DNA of 64,000 bases from Cellvibrio sp. KY-YJ-3. GTDB taxonomy: Bacteria > Pseudomonadota > Gammaproteobacteria > Pseudomonadales > Cellvibrionaceae. Each line of letters starts with the position of its first letter. Positions within the stretch are counted from its first letter, which is position 1. The stretch covers positions 3,982,001 through 4,046,000 of the forward strand of contig NZ_CP031727.1 in assembly GCF_008806955.1 (NCBI RefSeq). The letters are read 5' to 3'. A model generated the notes under the pieces. The model saw only the letters and a list, made by a program, of their open reading frames with translations. It was not told the origin of the DNA and ran no database searches. The position numbers were made by a program, and so were the translations under genes. Shown here piece by piece: positions 51,858 to 60,771 of this stretch.

Positions 51858-52973
51858 TCAGTCACCCTCCGGGCAAACATAGTCAACCACTTCCAAATCA
51901 AAACCGGAGAGCGCGGAGTAACGCATTGGTGCAGACATCACACGCATTTTACGCACACCCAAGTCGCGCAGGATTTGCGAGCCGGTGCCCACTTGTTTGT
52001 AGAGGACTTCCGAGCTGCGGCGCATTTGTTTGCCAGAGATCAGCCAATCGATGCTGTCCTCTACTTCTTTGGTGGATTCATCGTGGCAGATTAACAGCAC
52101 GACCCCCTTGCCCTCTTCACTGACTTTTTGCAGTGCATCCTGATAGGTCCAGCTTTTACCGCCAGCAACCGAAGTGCGTTTGAGGCTGAGCACATCGCGC
52201 GCTATATCCATCACATGCACCCGCACCAAGGTTGGCTCAGCGTCTATCTCGCCTTTGGTCATCACAAAGTGCAAATCGCCGCGCGCGGTATCGCGGTAGG
52301 TGTGCAAATCAAACTCGCCGTAAAGGGTATCCACTTTGCGGCTGTTGATGCACTCCACGGTTTTTTCTTTGGTGGCGCGGTAGTGAATCAGGTCGGCAAT
52401 GGTACCGATTTTCAGGTGATGTTGCTCAGCAAATTGCTCAAGATCCGCCCGACGCGCCATAGTGCCATCGGGGTTCATCACCTCCACTATGACCGCTGCT
52501 GGCTCAAAGCCGGCCAGGCGCGCCAGGTCGCAACCGGCCTCGGTATGACCGGCACGGCTCATTACACCACCCGGCTGCGACATCAGCGGAAAGATATGGC
52601 CCGGTTGAACTATATCCGTTGCTTTGGCATTGGCTTTTACCGCCGCACGTATTGTTAAGGCGCGATCAGCAGCGGAAATACCGGTGCTAACACCTTCGGC
52701 CGCTTCAATCGAGACAGTAAAATTGGTGGTGTGCTGGGATTTGTTGTCGCTCACCATCAGCGGCAAATCTAGTTGTTTGCAGCGCTCGGCGGTGAGCGTG
52801 AGGCAAATCAAGCCGCGTGCGTGGGTTGCCATAAAGTTGATATCTTCCGGGCGCACCTGTTCGGCGACCATAATCAAATCGCCTTCATTTTCACGGTCTT
52901 CGTCATCCATCAGGATAACCATCTTGCCGTGACGTAAGTCTTCGATCAGTTCTTCAATGGTGTTGAGTTGCAT
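51858..52973 (-). CDS. ribBA: DHBP synthase RibB fused to a degenerate RibA-like domain
   Basis: 371 residues. The N-terminal half (about 1-205) is 3,4-dihydroxy-2-butanone 4-phosphate synthase: DDEDRENEGDL, THARGLICL, TNFTVSIEA, GHIFPL, RAGHTEAGCDLARLAG. The C-terminal half resembles GTP cyclohydrolase II but lacks the zinc cysteines and the RQEGRG GTP loop, so it is probably inactive. The separate RibA at 48576 provides that step. The C-terminal codons are imperfectly duplicated in frame just past the stop. Confidence 0.96.
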   Translation of the reverse strand: MQLNTIEELIEDLRHGKMVILMDDEDRENEGDLIMVAEQVRPEDINFMATHARGLICLTLTAERCKQLDLPLMVSDNKSQHTTNFTVSIEAAEGVSTGISAADRALTIRAAVKANAKATDIVQPGHIFPLMSQPGGVMSRAGHTEAGCDLARLAGFEPAAVIVEVMNPDGTMARRADLEQFAEQHHLKIGTIADLIHYRATKEKTVECINSRKVDTLYGEFDLHTYRDTARGDLHFVMTKGEIDAEPTLVRVHVMDIARDVLSLKRTSVAGGKSWTYQDALQKVSEEGKGVVLLICHDESTKEVEDSIDWLISGKQMRRSSEVLYKQVGTGSQILRDLGVRKMRVMSAPMRYSALSGFDLEVVDYVCPEGD

Positions 52974-53013
52974 AGAGAATCCCGAGTTACCAATTCCTAT
53001 TAGGAAATGCCGA

Positions 53014-53670
53014 TTACATAAAACCGTTTTTTGCCAAAAACTCCAGGGTGATGCCCTGCCCTTCGCCTTCAGCGGCTTTTTCGCCCAACATCAACCGCTC
53101 CAGATAGCGCGCGAGCACATCCACTTCCAGATTGATTTTGCTGCCCGCTTGATAGGATTCCATGATCGTCCACTTGAGTGTGTGAGGCACAATATTAAGT
53201 TCAAACTCGGCGCCATCCACTTTATTAACGGTAAGACTAGTACCATCCACCGTAATTGACCCTTTGTGGGCGATATATTTCGCTAACTCTTTCGGCGCGC
53301 GAATGCGAAAACGCTCGGAGCGTGCATCCGGGTGGCGGCTGACTACCTCGCCCACACCATCCACATGGCCACTAACGATATGGCCACCGAGGCGGGTTTG
53401 CGGGGTGAGTGCTTTTTCCAGATTCACTCGCTGTCCAATTTTCCAACCGGGTAAAGTGGTGTTATCCAGGGTTTCGCGCGAGACATCGGCCCAGTAGCCA
53501 TCGCCGGGTAAATCAACAACGGTGAGGCAGACGCCGTTGGTGGCAATCGAATCGCCCAAATGCACGTCAGCCAAGTTCAAATTGTTCGTTTTGATACGCA
53601 GGCGCAGGTCGCCATTTTTAGGCTGCAACGCCACCACTTCGCCAATGGCTTCAATAATACCGGTGAACAT
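53014..53670 (-). CDS. ribE: Riboflavin synthase, alpha chain
   Basis: Dismutates lumazine to riboflavin. 218 residues with the two-fold internal repeat: MFTGIIEAIGEVV...SIATNGVCLTV and GHIVSGHVDGVGEV...GSITVDGTSLTV. ATG at 53670 has GGAG seven bases upstream and fits homologues. 40 bases upstream of ribBA. Confidence 0.97.
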   Translation of the reverse strand: MFTGIIEAIGEVVALQPKNGDLRLRIKTNNLNLADVHLGDSIATNGVCLTVVDLPGDGYWADVSRETLDNTTLPGWKIGQRVNLEKALTPQTRLGGHIVSGHVDGVGEVVSRHPDARSERFRIRAPKELAKYIAHKGSITVDGTSLTVNKVDGAEFELNIVPHTLKWTIMESYQAGSKINLEVDVLARYLERLMLGEKAAEGEGQGITLEFLAKNGFM

Positions 53671-53749
53671 AACTGAGCTCCGAATCTGCGCCGTAAATAA
53701 CAGCGCTGTAAACATCAGCGCCGCACATAAAGGGCTTATGTAAAGTGGC

Positions 53750-54292
53750 TTATACGATGATGCTGGTAGGTTTGGTCTGGCTGTGAGTGACGGGAATTTT
53801 CAGATCAATCACTTTAGTTTTAGCGAGGTGATCGTGAATGCAGCGTTTGTCTTCACGGAAAATCGCCAGTACATCCGCCAAGCGCAGCAAAATGCCGATG
53901 ACCGGCACCATACCCATCAACCACTGGGACACATAGCGCTGCAGAATCAAAAACAAAAATGCAGGCTTTTGGTTATCCATAGTGACTATCGCAATACCAA
54001 TAATACGTTTACCAATGGTTTGTCCGTATTGATGCAATAAAAAGCCGTGCAACACAAAAAACATCATCAACTGAAATAACACCAACTTCAACGCCAGCTC
54101 CGGCGGAATGGTGCCCTGCTTTTCGGCGATCTCCATCAAACCCTGACTTTGCGCAAAGGGAAAGATACAGACCATCATAATTACCACGTCGATAACCATG
54201 GCCTGAAAACGTTTACCCAATGAAGCGGTATTGTCTATAACCGGGCCAGAAGGCGGTGGCATAAACGGGGAAGATTGTTGTTCATCACTCAC
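53750..54292 (-). CDS. RDD family membrane protein
   Basis: About 180 residues. LGKRFQAMVIDVVIMMVCIFPF carries the first membrane segment, with Arg and Asp of the RDD signature. Further segments are at about 66-90 and 120-140 (QTIGKRIIGIAIV between). A GTG at 54292 with AAGG nine bases upstream is preferred to the TTG at 54298. It sits between ribD and ribE, in the riboflavin array. RDD proteins are of unknown or transport-related function; a flavin role is only suggested by position. Confidence 0.82.
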   Translation of the reverse strand: MSDEQQSSPFMPPPSGPVIDNTASLGKRFQAMVIDVVIMMVCIFPFAQSQGLMEIAEKQGTIPPELALKLVLFQLMMFFVLHGFLLHQYGQTIGKRIIGIAIVTMDNQKPAFLFLILQRYVSQWLMGMVPVIGILLRLADVLAIFREDKRCIHDHLAKTKVIDLKIPVTHSQTKPTSIIV

Positions 54293-54333
54293 AAGCAAAA
54301 ACCTTTAGGGGAAATTGGGTTTACAGAAAAGCC

Positions 54334-55458
54334 TTAATATTCGGTATCGGGCGCGGCGGTAATGCGCCAGTCACGGCCCACGGCGCGAATATCTTTGATT
54401 TTTAATGCCAGCGATGACGACATAGTATCCAGCGGCAAATCAAAGATGGGGCGCGCATTGCTGCCCAGCAGTTTGGGCGCCATATAAATAATGATTTCAT
54501 CGAGCAGGCCACGACGTAAAAAACTGCCCGCCAGAGTCGCGCCGGTTTCTACCAACACCTCGTTGCACTGGCGCTTCGCTAACTCGCGCAACAGCGCAGT
54601 TAAATCGATACGGTCATCTTTCGCGGGCAGAGCTAACAGTTCGACAAACTCCGGCCAGCCATCACATTGAGCCGCATCTACCGAGCCGTTATGAACCAGC
54701 AAGATGGGGCTGGGTTGTTTGAATAACAAGGCGTTGCGCGACAAACGCAGGGTTGAATCCAGAATCACGCGTAGCGGTTGTTTGGCGGCTGCCTCTTGCG
54801 CATTGGGCAAATCCAATTCGTCTACACGCACAGTCAGGGAGGAATTATCCTGCAGAATCGAATCGACACCGGAAATAATTGCACAGGAACGCGCGCGCAA
54901 GCGCTGAACATCAGCACGCGCTTTGGGGCCAGTAATCCATTTGCTTTCACCGGATTCCATCGCTGTGCGACCATCGAGACTCATGGCCAATTTGCAGCGC
55001 ACAAAGGGCAACTTGCGCTCCATGCGTTTGATATAGCCGGGATTCAATGCGCGTGCATCGTCTTCTAATAAAGAGCCATCCACCTGCACACCCGCGGCGC
55101 GCAACATGGCGATGCCATCACCAGACACTAATGGGTTAGGGTCTTCCATCGCATAAACTACGCGCGCCACACCTGCGTCAATCAGCGCTTGTGAACAGGG
55201 GCCGGTACGGCCGGTATGACTGCAAGGTTCAAGGCTGACATAAGCCGTAGCACCGCGCGCATCTTCTCCCGCTGCACGCAATGCATTGACCTCAGCGTGA
55301 GCTTCACCGGCGCGAATATGCCAGCCCTCGGCAATAATCTGCCCATCTTTTACCAGCACACAACCTACGCGCGGATTGGGCATGGTGGTATAGAGGCCGC
55401 GCTCCGCCAAACGGAACGCCTGCGCCATAAAATCAAAATCGACTGGAGTAATAGCCAT
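54334..55458 (-). CDS. ribD: Bifunctional riboflavin deaminase/reductase RibD
   Basis: 374 residues. Deaminase domain (about 1-145) with zinc site HAEVNAL and EPCSHTGRTGPCSQAL. Reductase domain (about 147-370) with CKLAMSLDGRTAMESGESKWITG and EVLVETGATLAGSFL. Performs the second and third steps of the pathway. 21 bases after nrdR. Confidence 0.97.
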   Translation of the reverse strand: MAITPVDFDFMAQAFRLAERGLYTTMPNPRVGCVLVKDGQIIAEGWHIRAGEAHAEVNALRAAGEDARGATAYVSLEPCSHTGRTGPCSQALIDAGVARVVYAMEDPNPLVSGDGIAMLRAAGVQVDGSLLEDDARALNPGYIKRMERKLPFVRCKLAMSLDGRTAMESGESKWITGPKARADVQRLRARSCAIISGVDSILQDNSSLTVRVDELDLPNAQEAAAKQPLRVILDSTLRLSRNALLFKQPSPILLVHNGSVDAAQCDGWPEFVELLALPAKDDRIDLTALLRELAKRQCNEVLVETGATLAGSFLRRGLLDEIIIYMAPKLLGSNARPIFDLPLDTMSSSLALKIKDIRAVGRDWRITAAPDTEY

Positions 55459-55479
55459 TAGGGGATTATTCGCGTCCGC

Positions 55480-55947
55480 TTACTGTTCGTGTTCGGGTTG
55501 CTGTTCAAGGCGATCAATTTCCTGACGGAATTCGTTTAAATCTTTAAAGCGGCGATAAACAGAGGCAAAACGCACATAGGCGACCTCATCCAGTTTCTGC
55601 AATTGCTCCATCACTTTTTCACCGACCAATAAGGCTTTTACTTCACGTTCGCCCGTGGCCTGCAAAAAGTGTTTGATATGGTTAATGGCAGACTCAATCG
55701 CCTCAATACTCACAGGGCGTTTTTCCAGCGCACGCAGTAAACCGGCGCGCAGTTTGTTTTCGTCGAAGGGTTCGCGGGTGCCGTTTTGTTTGATGATGCG
55801 CGGCATCACCAATTCAGCCACTTCAAAAGTGGTGAAGCGCTCATGGCAGGATAAACACTCGCGGCGGCGGCGCACTTGATCGCCCTCGGCCACCAAACGG
55901 GAATCGATAACTTTCGTATCTTCCGCACTACAAAACGGACAATGCAT
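55480..55947 (-). CDS. nrdR: Transcriptional repressor NrdR
   Basis: Repressor of ribonucleotide reductase genes, 155 residues. N-terminal zinc ribbon CPFC...CLSCHERF with RRRREC between, then an ATP-cone (about 45-135: [24 protein letters not shown]). ATG at 55947 has GGGG nine bases upstream. It precedes ribD, as in many bacteria. I saw no clear NrdR box within this window. Confidence 0.97.
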   Translation of the reverse strand: MHCPFCSAEDTKVIDSRLVAEGDQVRRRRECLSCHERFTTFEVAELVMPRIIKQNGTREPFDENKLRAGLLRALEKRPVSIEAIESAINHIKHFLQATGEREVKALLVGEKVMEQLQKLDEVAYVRFASVYRRFKDLNEFRQEIDRLEQQPEHEQ

Positions 55948-56341
55948 AATCATTAGCCCCAGCGATTAAAAACTGGCGCGCAGTCTAGCACAAAAACCGG
56001 TGAATCTTGCCGTCGTAACAGCCACCACCAGCACACGTCGGAGCGCAAAAAAAGAAGCGCTTGCAGCTCGCCCTTTCGCACGCGCTTTGTTCGCTGGCGC
56101 ACCGCACTCGTCAAGCTTACTGCCTATACTCCTCCCAAATTAAACGAAAGACGACTTGCCTGAGGTGTTGGTAGATCCAAGCAGCGCTTCACTTTTCTAC
56201 TGTAATTATATTTTTATTACGCGGAAAAATAACTGCTCTACATTTCCTCGCAAAACGAATCTTGTTTACTTGTCTGCGCTGTCCTAAAGGCTCTCTCGCC
56301 TTAAAACTGCCGTTAACTCACACTCACAGAAAAGGCACCTT
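55948..56341. other. Divergent spacer between nrdR and the collagen-like gene
   Basis: 394 bases that should hold the promoters of both genes. The part near the collagen-like gene is AT-rich. No open frame or RNA that I can support. Confidence 0.4.
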
Positions 56342-56698
56342 ATGAAACACTCACTTCTTTTATTAACCTTAATTGGCGCGATTGGCCTTGCTGCGTGCGA
56401 ACGCCAAACAGACACAGTAGTAGTTGCAGTCCCTGGCCCGGCCGGCGAAAAGGGTGCCACCGGCGATACAGGTAACACCGGAAATACCGGCAACAAAGGC
56501 GCAACGGGCAACGAAGGTGTACAAGGCGCGACGGGAAATACTGGTGACACTGGCGCAACCGGTGATACAGGTAGCACGGGCGATACCGGTGCAACCGGAA
56601 ACACAGGAAATACCGGGAACACAGGCGCAACCGGAGATACGGGTTCGGCTGGCTCTGCAGGTTCAACTGGCAACACCGTGATTGTAGTGCCCCAGTAA
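56342..56698 (+). CDS. Small collagen-like lipoprotein
   Basis: 118 residues. The signal peptide ends in a lipobox LAAC (16-19), so Cys19 should be lipidated. After a short region come 27 uninterrupted Gly-X-Y triplets (32-112), mostly GNT, GDT and GAT with one GPA, then VIVVPQ. Thr dominates the Y position, unlike animal collagen but like some bacterial collagen-like proteins, where triple helices form without hydroxyproline. No anchor or globular domain is present. AAAGG precedes the ATG and a strong terminator follows. Function unknown; a surface or periplasmic rod is likely. Confidence 0.85.
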   Translation: MKHSLLLLTLIGAIGLAACERQTDTVVVAVPGPAGEKGATGDTGNTGNTGNKGATGNEGVQGATGNTGDTGATGDTGSTGDTGATGNTGNTGNTGATGDTGSAGSAGSTGNTVIVVPQ

Positions 56699-56741
56699 CC
56701 AAAAATTTGATTGATATTGGCAAAGGAAATTAATGCCAAAA

Positions 56742-56773
56742 ACAAAAAGGCAGCCACAGAGGCTGCCTTTTTG
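56742..56773 (+). terminator. Terminator of the collagen-like lipoprotein gene
   Basis: Stem aaaaaggcagcc/ggctgccttttt with loop acaga. A second, imperfect hairpin (56779-56816) may serve glyA on the minus strand. Confidence 0.92.
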
Positions 56774-56825
56774 TGATCAAGGAAAACCCCCGTATACAGA
56801 TAGCGAGGGTTCCTTAGAGGGGCTA

Positions 56826-58091
56826 TTACTCAGCGTAAACGGGGAACTGCTTGCACAGCGCAGATACCTTGGCTTTCACCTCGGCAATCACTGCATCAGC
56901 ATTACCGGCCTCCAGTGCAGCAAAAATATCGCAAATCCAGTTAGTCAATTGCACGCACTCAGCCTCTTTGAAACCACGGGTAGTCACCGCCGGAGTACCA
57001 ACACGGATACCGGAGGTCACAAAGGGTGAGCGTGGGTCATTAGGTACGGCGTTTTTGTTCACGGTGATGTGCGCTTTGCCCAAGGCTTCATCCGCATCTT
57101 TACCGCTGTAGGATTTGCCAATCAAATCAACCAGCATCAAGTGGTTTTCAGTACCACCAGAAACAATATTAATGCCGCGCTCAATAAAGGTTTTGGCCAT
57201 CGCCTTGGCGTTTACTACTACTTGTTTCTGATAAGCCTTGTACTCGGGGGTCATGGCTTCTTTGAAGCTGATCGCTTTGGCAGCGATAACATGCATCAAG
57301 GGGCCACCTTGGCCACCTGGGAATACTGCAGAATTGAGTTTTTTCTCAATTTCTTCGTTGGCTTTGGCCAGAATCAAACCACCGCGAGGGCCACGCAGGG
57401 TTTTGTGTGTGGTGGTGGTGGTGACATCAGCAATTTGCACCGGGTTAGGGTACAGGCCAGCTGCAACCAGACCGGCAACGTGCGCCATATCCACAAACAA
57501 ATAAGCACCCACTTTGTCGGCGATGTCGCGGAAACGCTGCCAATCCACTACCTGTGAATAGGCGGAGAAACCTGCTACTACCACTTTTGGCTTGTGTTCC
57601 AGGGCCAGACGCTCTACTTCGTCATAATCGATCAAACCGGTTTCGGGGTTCAGGCCGTACTGGATGGCGTTGTAATACTTGCCCGATGAACTGACCTTGG
57701 CTCCGTGAGTCAAGTGACCACCGTGCGCGAGGCTCATGCCCAAAATAGTATCGCCCGGGCTACACAGCGCCGCGTAAACCGCTTGGTTAGCTTGTGAGCC
57801 GGCATGTGGCTGCACGTTCGCGTAGTCGGCACCGAACAGCTCTTTGGCGCGCGAAATAGCTAATGCTTCAGTCACATCGACGTATTCACAACCACCGTAA
57901 TAGCGCTTACCTGGATAGCCTTCAGCATATTTGTTGGTCAGCTTGGTGCCTTGCGCCACCATCACCATGGGACTGGTGTAGTTTTCCGAGGCGATCAACT
58001 CGATGTGCTCTTCCTGACGTTGACCTTCGCTCTGGATAGAAGCCCAAATTTCGGGATCAAAAGAAGCAATAGTTTGGTTTTTATCAAACAT
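56826..58091 (-). CDS. glyA: Serine hydroxymethyltransferase
   Basis: PLP enzyme interconverting serine and glycine, supplying one-carbon units. 421 residues: [51 protein letters not shown], and the PLP lysine in [14 protein letters not shown]. Single gene with its own upstream spacer. Confidence 0.99.
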   Translation of the reverse strand: MFDKNQTIASFDPEIWASIQSEGQRQEEHIELIASENYTSPMVMVAQGTKLTNKYAEGYPGKRYYGGCEYVDVTEALAISRAKELFGADYANVQPHAGSQANQAVYAALCSPGDTILGMSLAHGGHLTHGAKVSSSGKYYNAIQYGLNPETGLIDYDEVERLALEHKPKVVVAGFSAYSQVVDWQRFRDIADKVGAYLFVDMAHVAGLVAAGLYPNPVQIADVTTTTTHKTLRGPRGGLILAKANEEIEKKLNSAVFPGGQGGPLMHVIAAKAISFKEAMTPEYKAYQKQVVVNAKAMAKTFIERGINIVSGGTENHLMLVDLIGKSYSGKDADEALGKAHITVNKNAVPNDPRSPFVTSGIRVGTPAVTTRGFKEAECVQLTNWICDIFAALEAGNADAVIAEVKAKVSALCKQFPVYAE

Positions 58092-58530
58092 AAATAGTTC
58101 CTGTGGAAAGTTCCTGAGTTAACCGCGCGCCATGAGATGGGCGGGGATGTGGATGGGAAGGTGAAAAAGGGAGGCGCGCATTGTACACCAAGCACCCAAA
58201 GCCCTTCCACGCAAAAAACTCATCCACAGCGTTAAATAGATTCATGTAGCTTTTGCACTAAATCCTGCCCTTCGGGCACCGTCGCACCAAAAAGATACAA
58301 AAATTAATTTCCTATTTACAAAAATGACTCTGGGAAATTTCATCATTTCGCCATCAAAACCAAGAAGAATCATTCATCTGACACGAAAGCCCGCTTTATT
58401 TATGCCTTGGTCTGCATTTTTGTGATTTTTTTATATCAATTGTATGAGTGGGCCTCGCTTTTGCAGGAGCAAAGCTAGATATCGTTTTATTCCCCGAACT
58501 TCGGTGGATAGATCATTAAGGACAGTTGAA
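58092..58530. other. Divergent spacer between glyA and the exopolysaccharide genes
   Basis: 439 AT-rich bases with the promoters of glyA and of the exopolysaccharide operon. A TGTGAtttttttatatca stretch near 58420 resembles half of a CRP/Vfr site but does not meet consensus. The frame is open upstream of the exporter start (from 58444), but that part has no signal-peptide character and is probably untranslated. Confidence 0.4.
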
Positions 58531-59361
58531 ATGATTCGTTGTTATCCCGTTGGTCGTTCCGGTCACTACCTCACCGCAGCTGTTTTATTGCTGTTCAGTA
58601 CGCTGGTATGGGCAGAGTCGTCAATCGCACCGCGCAGTTATCTGATCGGGAGCGGTGATGAAGTGCGCATCACTGTATATGGTCAACAAGAACTCGCCGC
58701 CGACGCCCAAGTCAGCGCGACAGGCACAGTGCAAGTCCCCTTGCTGGGTACCATGATCGTCGCCGGTAAAACCAGTGCCGAAGCGGCACGAATGATTGCT
58801 GAACGGTATGAGGCCGGCAATTTTCTCAAAAATGCCCAAGTTAACCTATTGGTTACCAAGTATCGCAGCCAAGTGGTCGCCATTCTGGGGCGAGTTAATA
58901 GCCCCGGAAAACTGGTACTGGAAGGTCCCACCAGCCTGACCCAAGCGTTAGCGTGGGCCGGCGGCATAGCCCCTACTGGCAGCGAAAGGTTAATTCTTAC
59001 CCGCACCCTCGCTAACGGTCGCCAGGAGCGCACCGAATATGACCTGCAGCAAATGCTCAACCACGCTGCGGAACAACAGCCAACGGTGTGGCTTAAAGAT
59101 GGCGACACAATATATGTGCCAAATGCGGGCCGTTTTTATATTAATGGTGAAGTTCATTCACCAGGAATGTACCCCCTTGATCGCCCTTTAAATATCCGTC
59201 AGGCACTCAGTGCCGGTGGCGGCCCCACCGCGCGCGCCAGCGACAGCAAGGTAAAGGTGTTTCGTGAAGCTGCCGACGGTTCAGTACAGGAATTAATTGC
59301 CAAACCCGATGATCGAGTGATGGACGGAGATGTGTTGGTGGTGAGAGAAAGCCTGTTCTAG
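58531..59361 (+). CDS. Polysaccharide export protein (Wza/GumB type)
   Basis: 276 residues. A signal peptide at the N-terminus (about 10-30, ending VWAESS) without a clear lipobox precedes the Poly_export domain: YLIGSGDEVRITVYGQQELAADAQVSATGTVQVPLLG, then SLBB domains (VAILGRVNSPGKLVLEGPTSLTQALAWAGGIA; FYINGEVHSPGMYPLDRPLNIRQALSAGGG). It should form the outer-membrane export channel. ATG at 58531 has AAGGA eight bases upstream. First gene of the exopolysaccharide operon. Confidence 0.92.
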   Translation: MIRCYPVGRSGHYLTAAVLLLFSTLVWAESSIAPRSYLIGSGDEVRITVYGQQELAADAQVSATGTVQVPLLGTMIVAGKTSAEAARMIAERYEAGNFLKNAQVNLLVTKYRSQVVAILGRVNSPGKLVLEGPTSLTQALAWAGGIAPTGSERLILTRTLANGRQERTEYDLQQMLNHAAEQQPTVWLKDGDTIYVPNAGRFYINGEVHSPGMYPLDRPLNIRQALSAGGGPTARASDSKVKVFREAADGSVQELIAKPDDRVMDGDVLVVRESLF

Positions 59362-59388
59362 CCGCCCCTGAAAAGTAGGAACTGACGT

Positions 59389-60732
59389 ATGAATCTGAAT
59401 ACACTGATGGGCATCTTACTGGCGCGGAAGTGGGCGATTATCGCCAGCTGTGCCTTGGCTCTGCTGGCAGCAGCGATACTTATTTTGCTAACCCCCAAGT
59501 CTTACACCGCCTCCATCGACCTATTGGTGGATAGCCGTGGGCTCGATCCGATCAGCGGCCAATCACAACCAGCTCGAATGACGGGCGCCTATCTCGCAAC
59601 CCAGAGCGATATCATTCGCAGTCGCAATGTGGCCGGCAAAGTGATTGATCAGCTGGCACTGGGTAGCTCTCCTGCCATGATCAAAGCGGCCAAACTCACC
59701 GGTGAACCCGAGCGCGATCAGCGCCGCATGCTCAGCTTCCTCGCAAAGGGTTTAATTGTGGTGCCCAAACGGGATAGCAGTGTGTTGAGCATCGCCTTCA
59801 AGGCTCAAGACCCACAGCTTGCCGCGCAAATCGCCGATGCCTACGCAGAGGCATATATGTACACCAACCTCGAACTGCGTATTGAACCCGCCAAACAAAC
59901 TACCCAGTGGTACAACCAGCAATTAACCGGAATGCGGCAGGAGCTGATCGAGAAGCAGGATGCACTTTCCAGTTATCAAGAGGAACACGGTATTCTCGTG
60001 TCTTCTGACCGATTGGATCTTGAATCCAACAAGCTCGCCGAGCTGTCGTCTATGTTGATCGCCGTGCAGAACGAACGCCTGAACTCCCAAAGCCGCAGTG
60101 ACCAGATTGCCAATACCAAGCGCGGCCAGCTGGAAACCCGCGCGTTGGATAACCCTCAAGTACAAAAGCTGGCAACGGATCTGGCGCAAGCCCAGGCACG
60201 GCTGGCCGAGCTGGCTACCCAAGTCGGTGAAAACCACCCCCAATACCGCCAGGCACGCAGTGAAGTGGGCGCACTCAAACAACAAATGAACCGCATGTTG
60301 GAGCTGATCAGTGGCAGCCTGCAGTCTTCTGTAGAACTGTCGCAAACCCGCGAAGACCAGCTCAAAGCCGAGCTAACACGGCAAAAAGAACTGGTGCTAC
60401 AACTCAGCCGTAATCGCAATGAACTCAACCTGCTCAAGCAGGAAGTGGATAACGCCCAAGCCGCTTACGACGCCGCACTCGCCCGTTCGGTACAAACCCG
60501 GTTGGAAAGCCAGATTGCCGCCACCGATATCGCGGTACTCAACAGCGCACTGGTACCTACAAGCCCAACATCCCCCAAACCCGCCCTGATCATCCTGCTC
60601 GCTGCCATGGCCGGCCTGCTATCCGGTATTGCTATCGCACTCTGTTGGGAATGGTTGGATCAACGTATTCGCAGCGTTTTGGATCTTGAACAAGGGTTGG
60701 GTTTGCCAGTGCTGGCCCATATTCCGCGCTGA
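59389..60732 (+). CDS. epsF: Exopolysaccharide chain-length determinant (EpsF/Wzz-like)
   Basis: Inner-membrane co-polymerase of 447 residues. TM1 is at about 15-35, a long periplasmic coiled-coil region spans 150-395, and TM2 is at about 402-422. The N-terminal Wzz block (YTASIDLLVDSRGLDPISG) and the periplasmic pattern match the EpsF family. It has no cytoplasmic kinase domain; that would be the next gene. It corresponds in position to GumC. Confidence 0.88.
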   Translation: MNLNTLMGILLARKWAIIASCALALLAAAILILLTPKSYTASIDLLVDSRGLDPISGQSQPARMTGAYLATQSDIIRSRNVAGKVIDQLALGSSPAMIKAAKLTGEPERDQRRMLSFLAKGLIVVPKRDSSVLSIAFKAQDPQLAAQIADAYAEAYMYTNLELRIEPAKQTTQWYNQQLTGMRQELIEKQDALSSYQEEHGILVSSDRLDLESNKLAELSSMLIAVQNERLNSQSRSDQIANTKRGQLETRALDNPQVQKLATDLAQAQARLAELATQVGENHPQYRQARSEVGALKQQMNRMLELISGSLQSSVELSQTREDQLKAELTRQKELVLQLSRNRNELNLLKQEVDNAQAAYDAALARSVQTRLESQIAATDIAVLNSALVPTSPTSPKPALIILLAAMAGLLSGIAIALCWEWLDQRIRSVLDLEQGLGLPVLAHIPR

Positions 60733-60771
60733 CCGCCAGACGCAGACTTAGATATAGCAGGAGCTCGCACC

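Noticed and set aside
56440-56680. CRISPR-like short repeats
   Set aside because: The periodicity is 3 and 9 bases within an open frame encoding Gly-X-Y, with no unique spacers.
56284-56757. 157-codon antisense frame rich in Pro-Val and Pro-Val-Phe repeats
   Set aside because: It is the mirror image of the Gly-X-Thr repeat; the sense frame has a ribosome-binding site, lipobox and terminator.
58444-58530. Longer form of the exporter beginning at 58444
   Set aside because: The extra 29 residues are basic, lack a signal-peptide pattern and have no ribosome-binding site; ATG 58531 has AAGGA.
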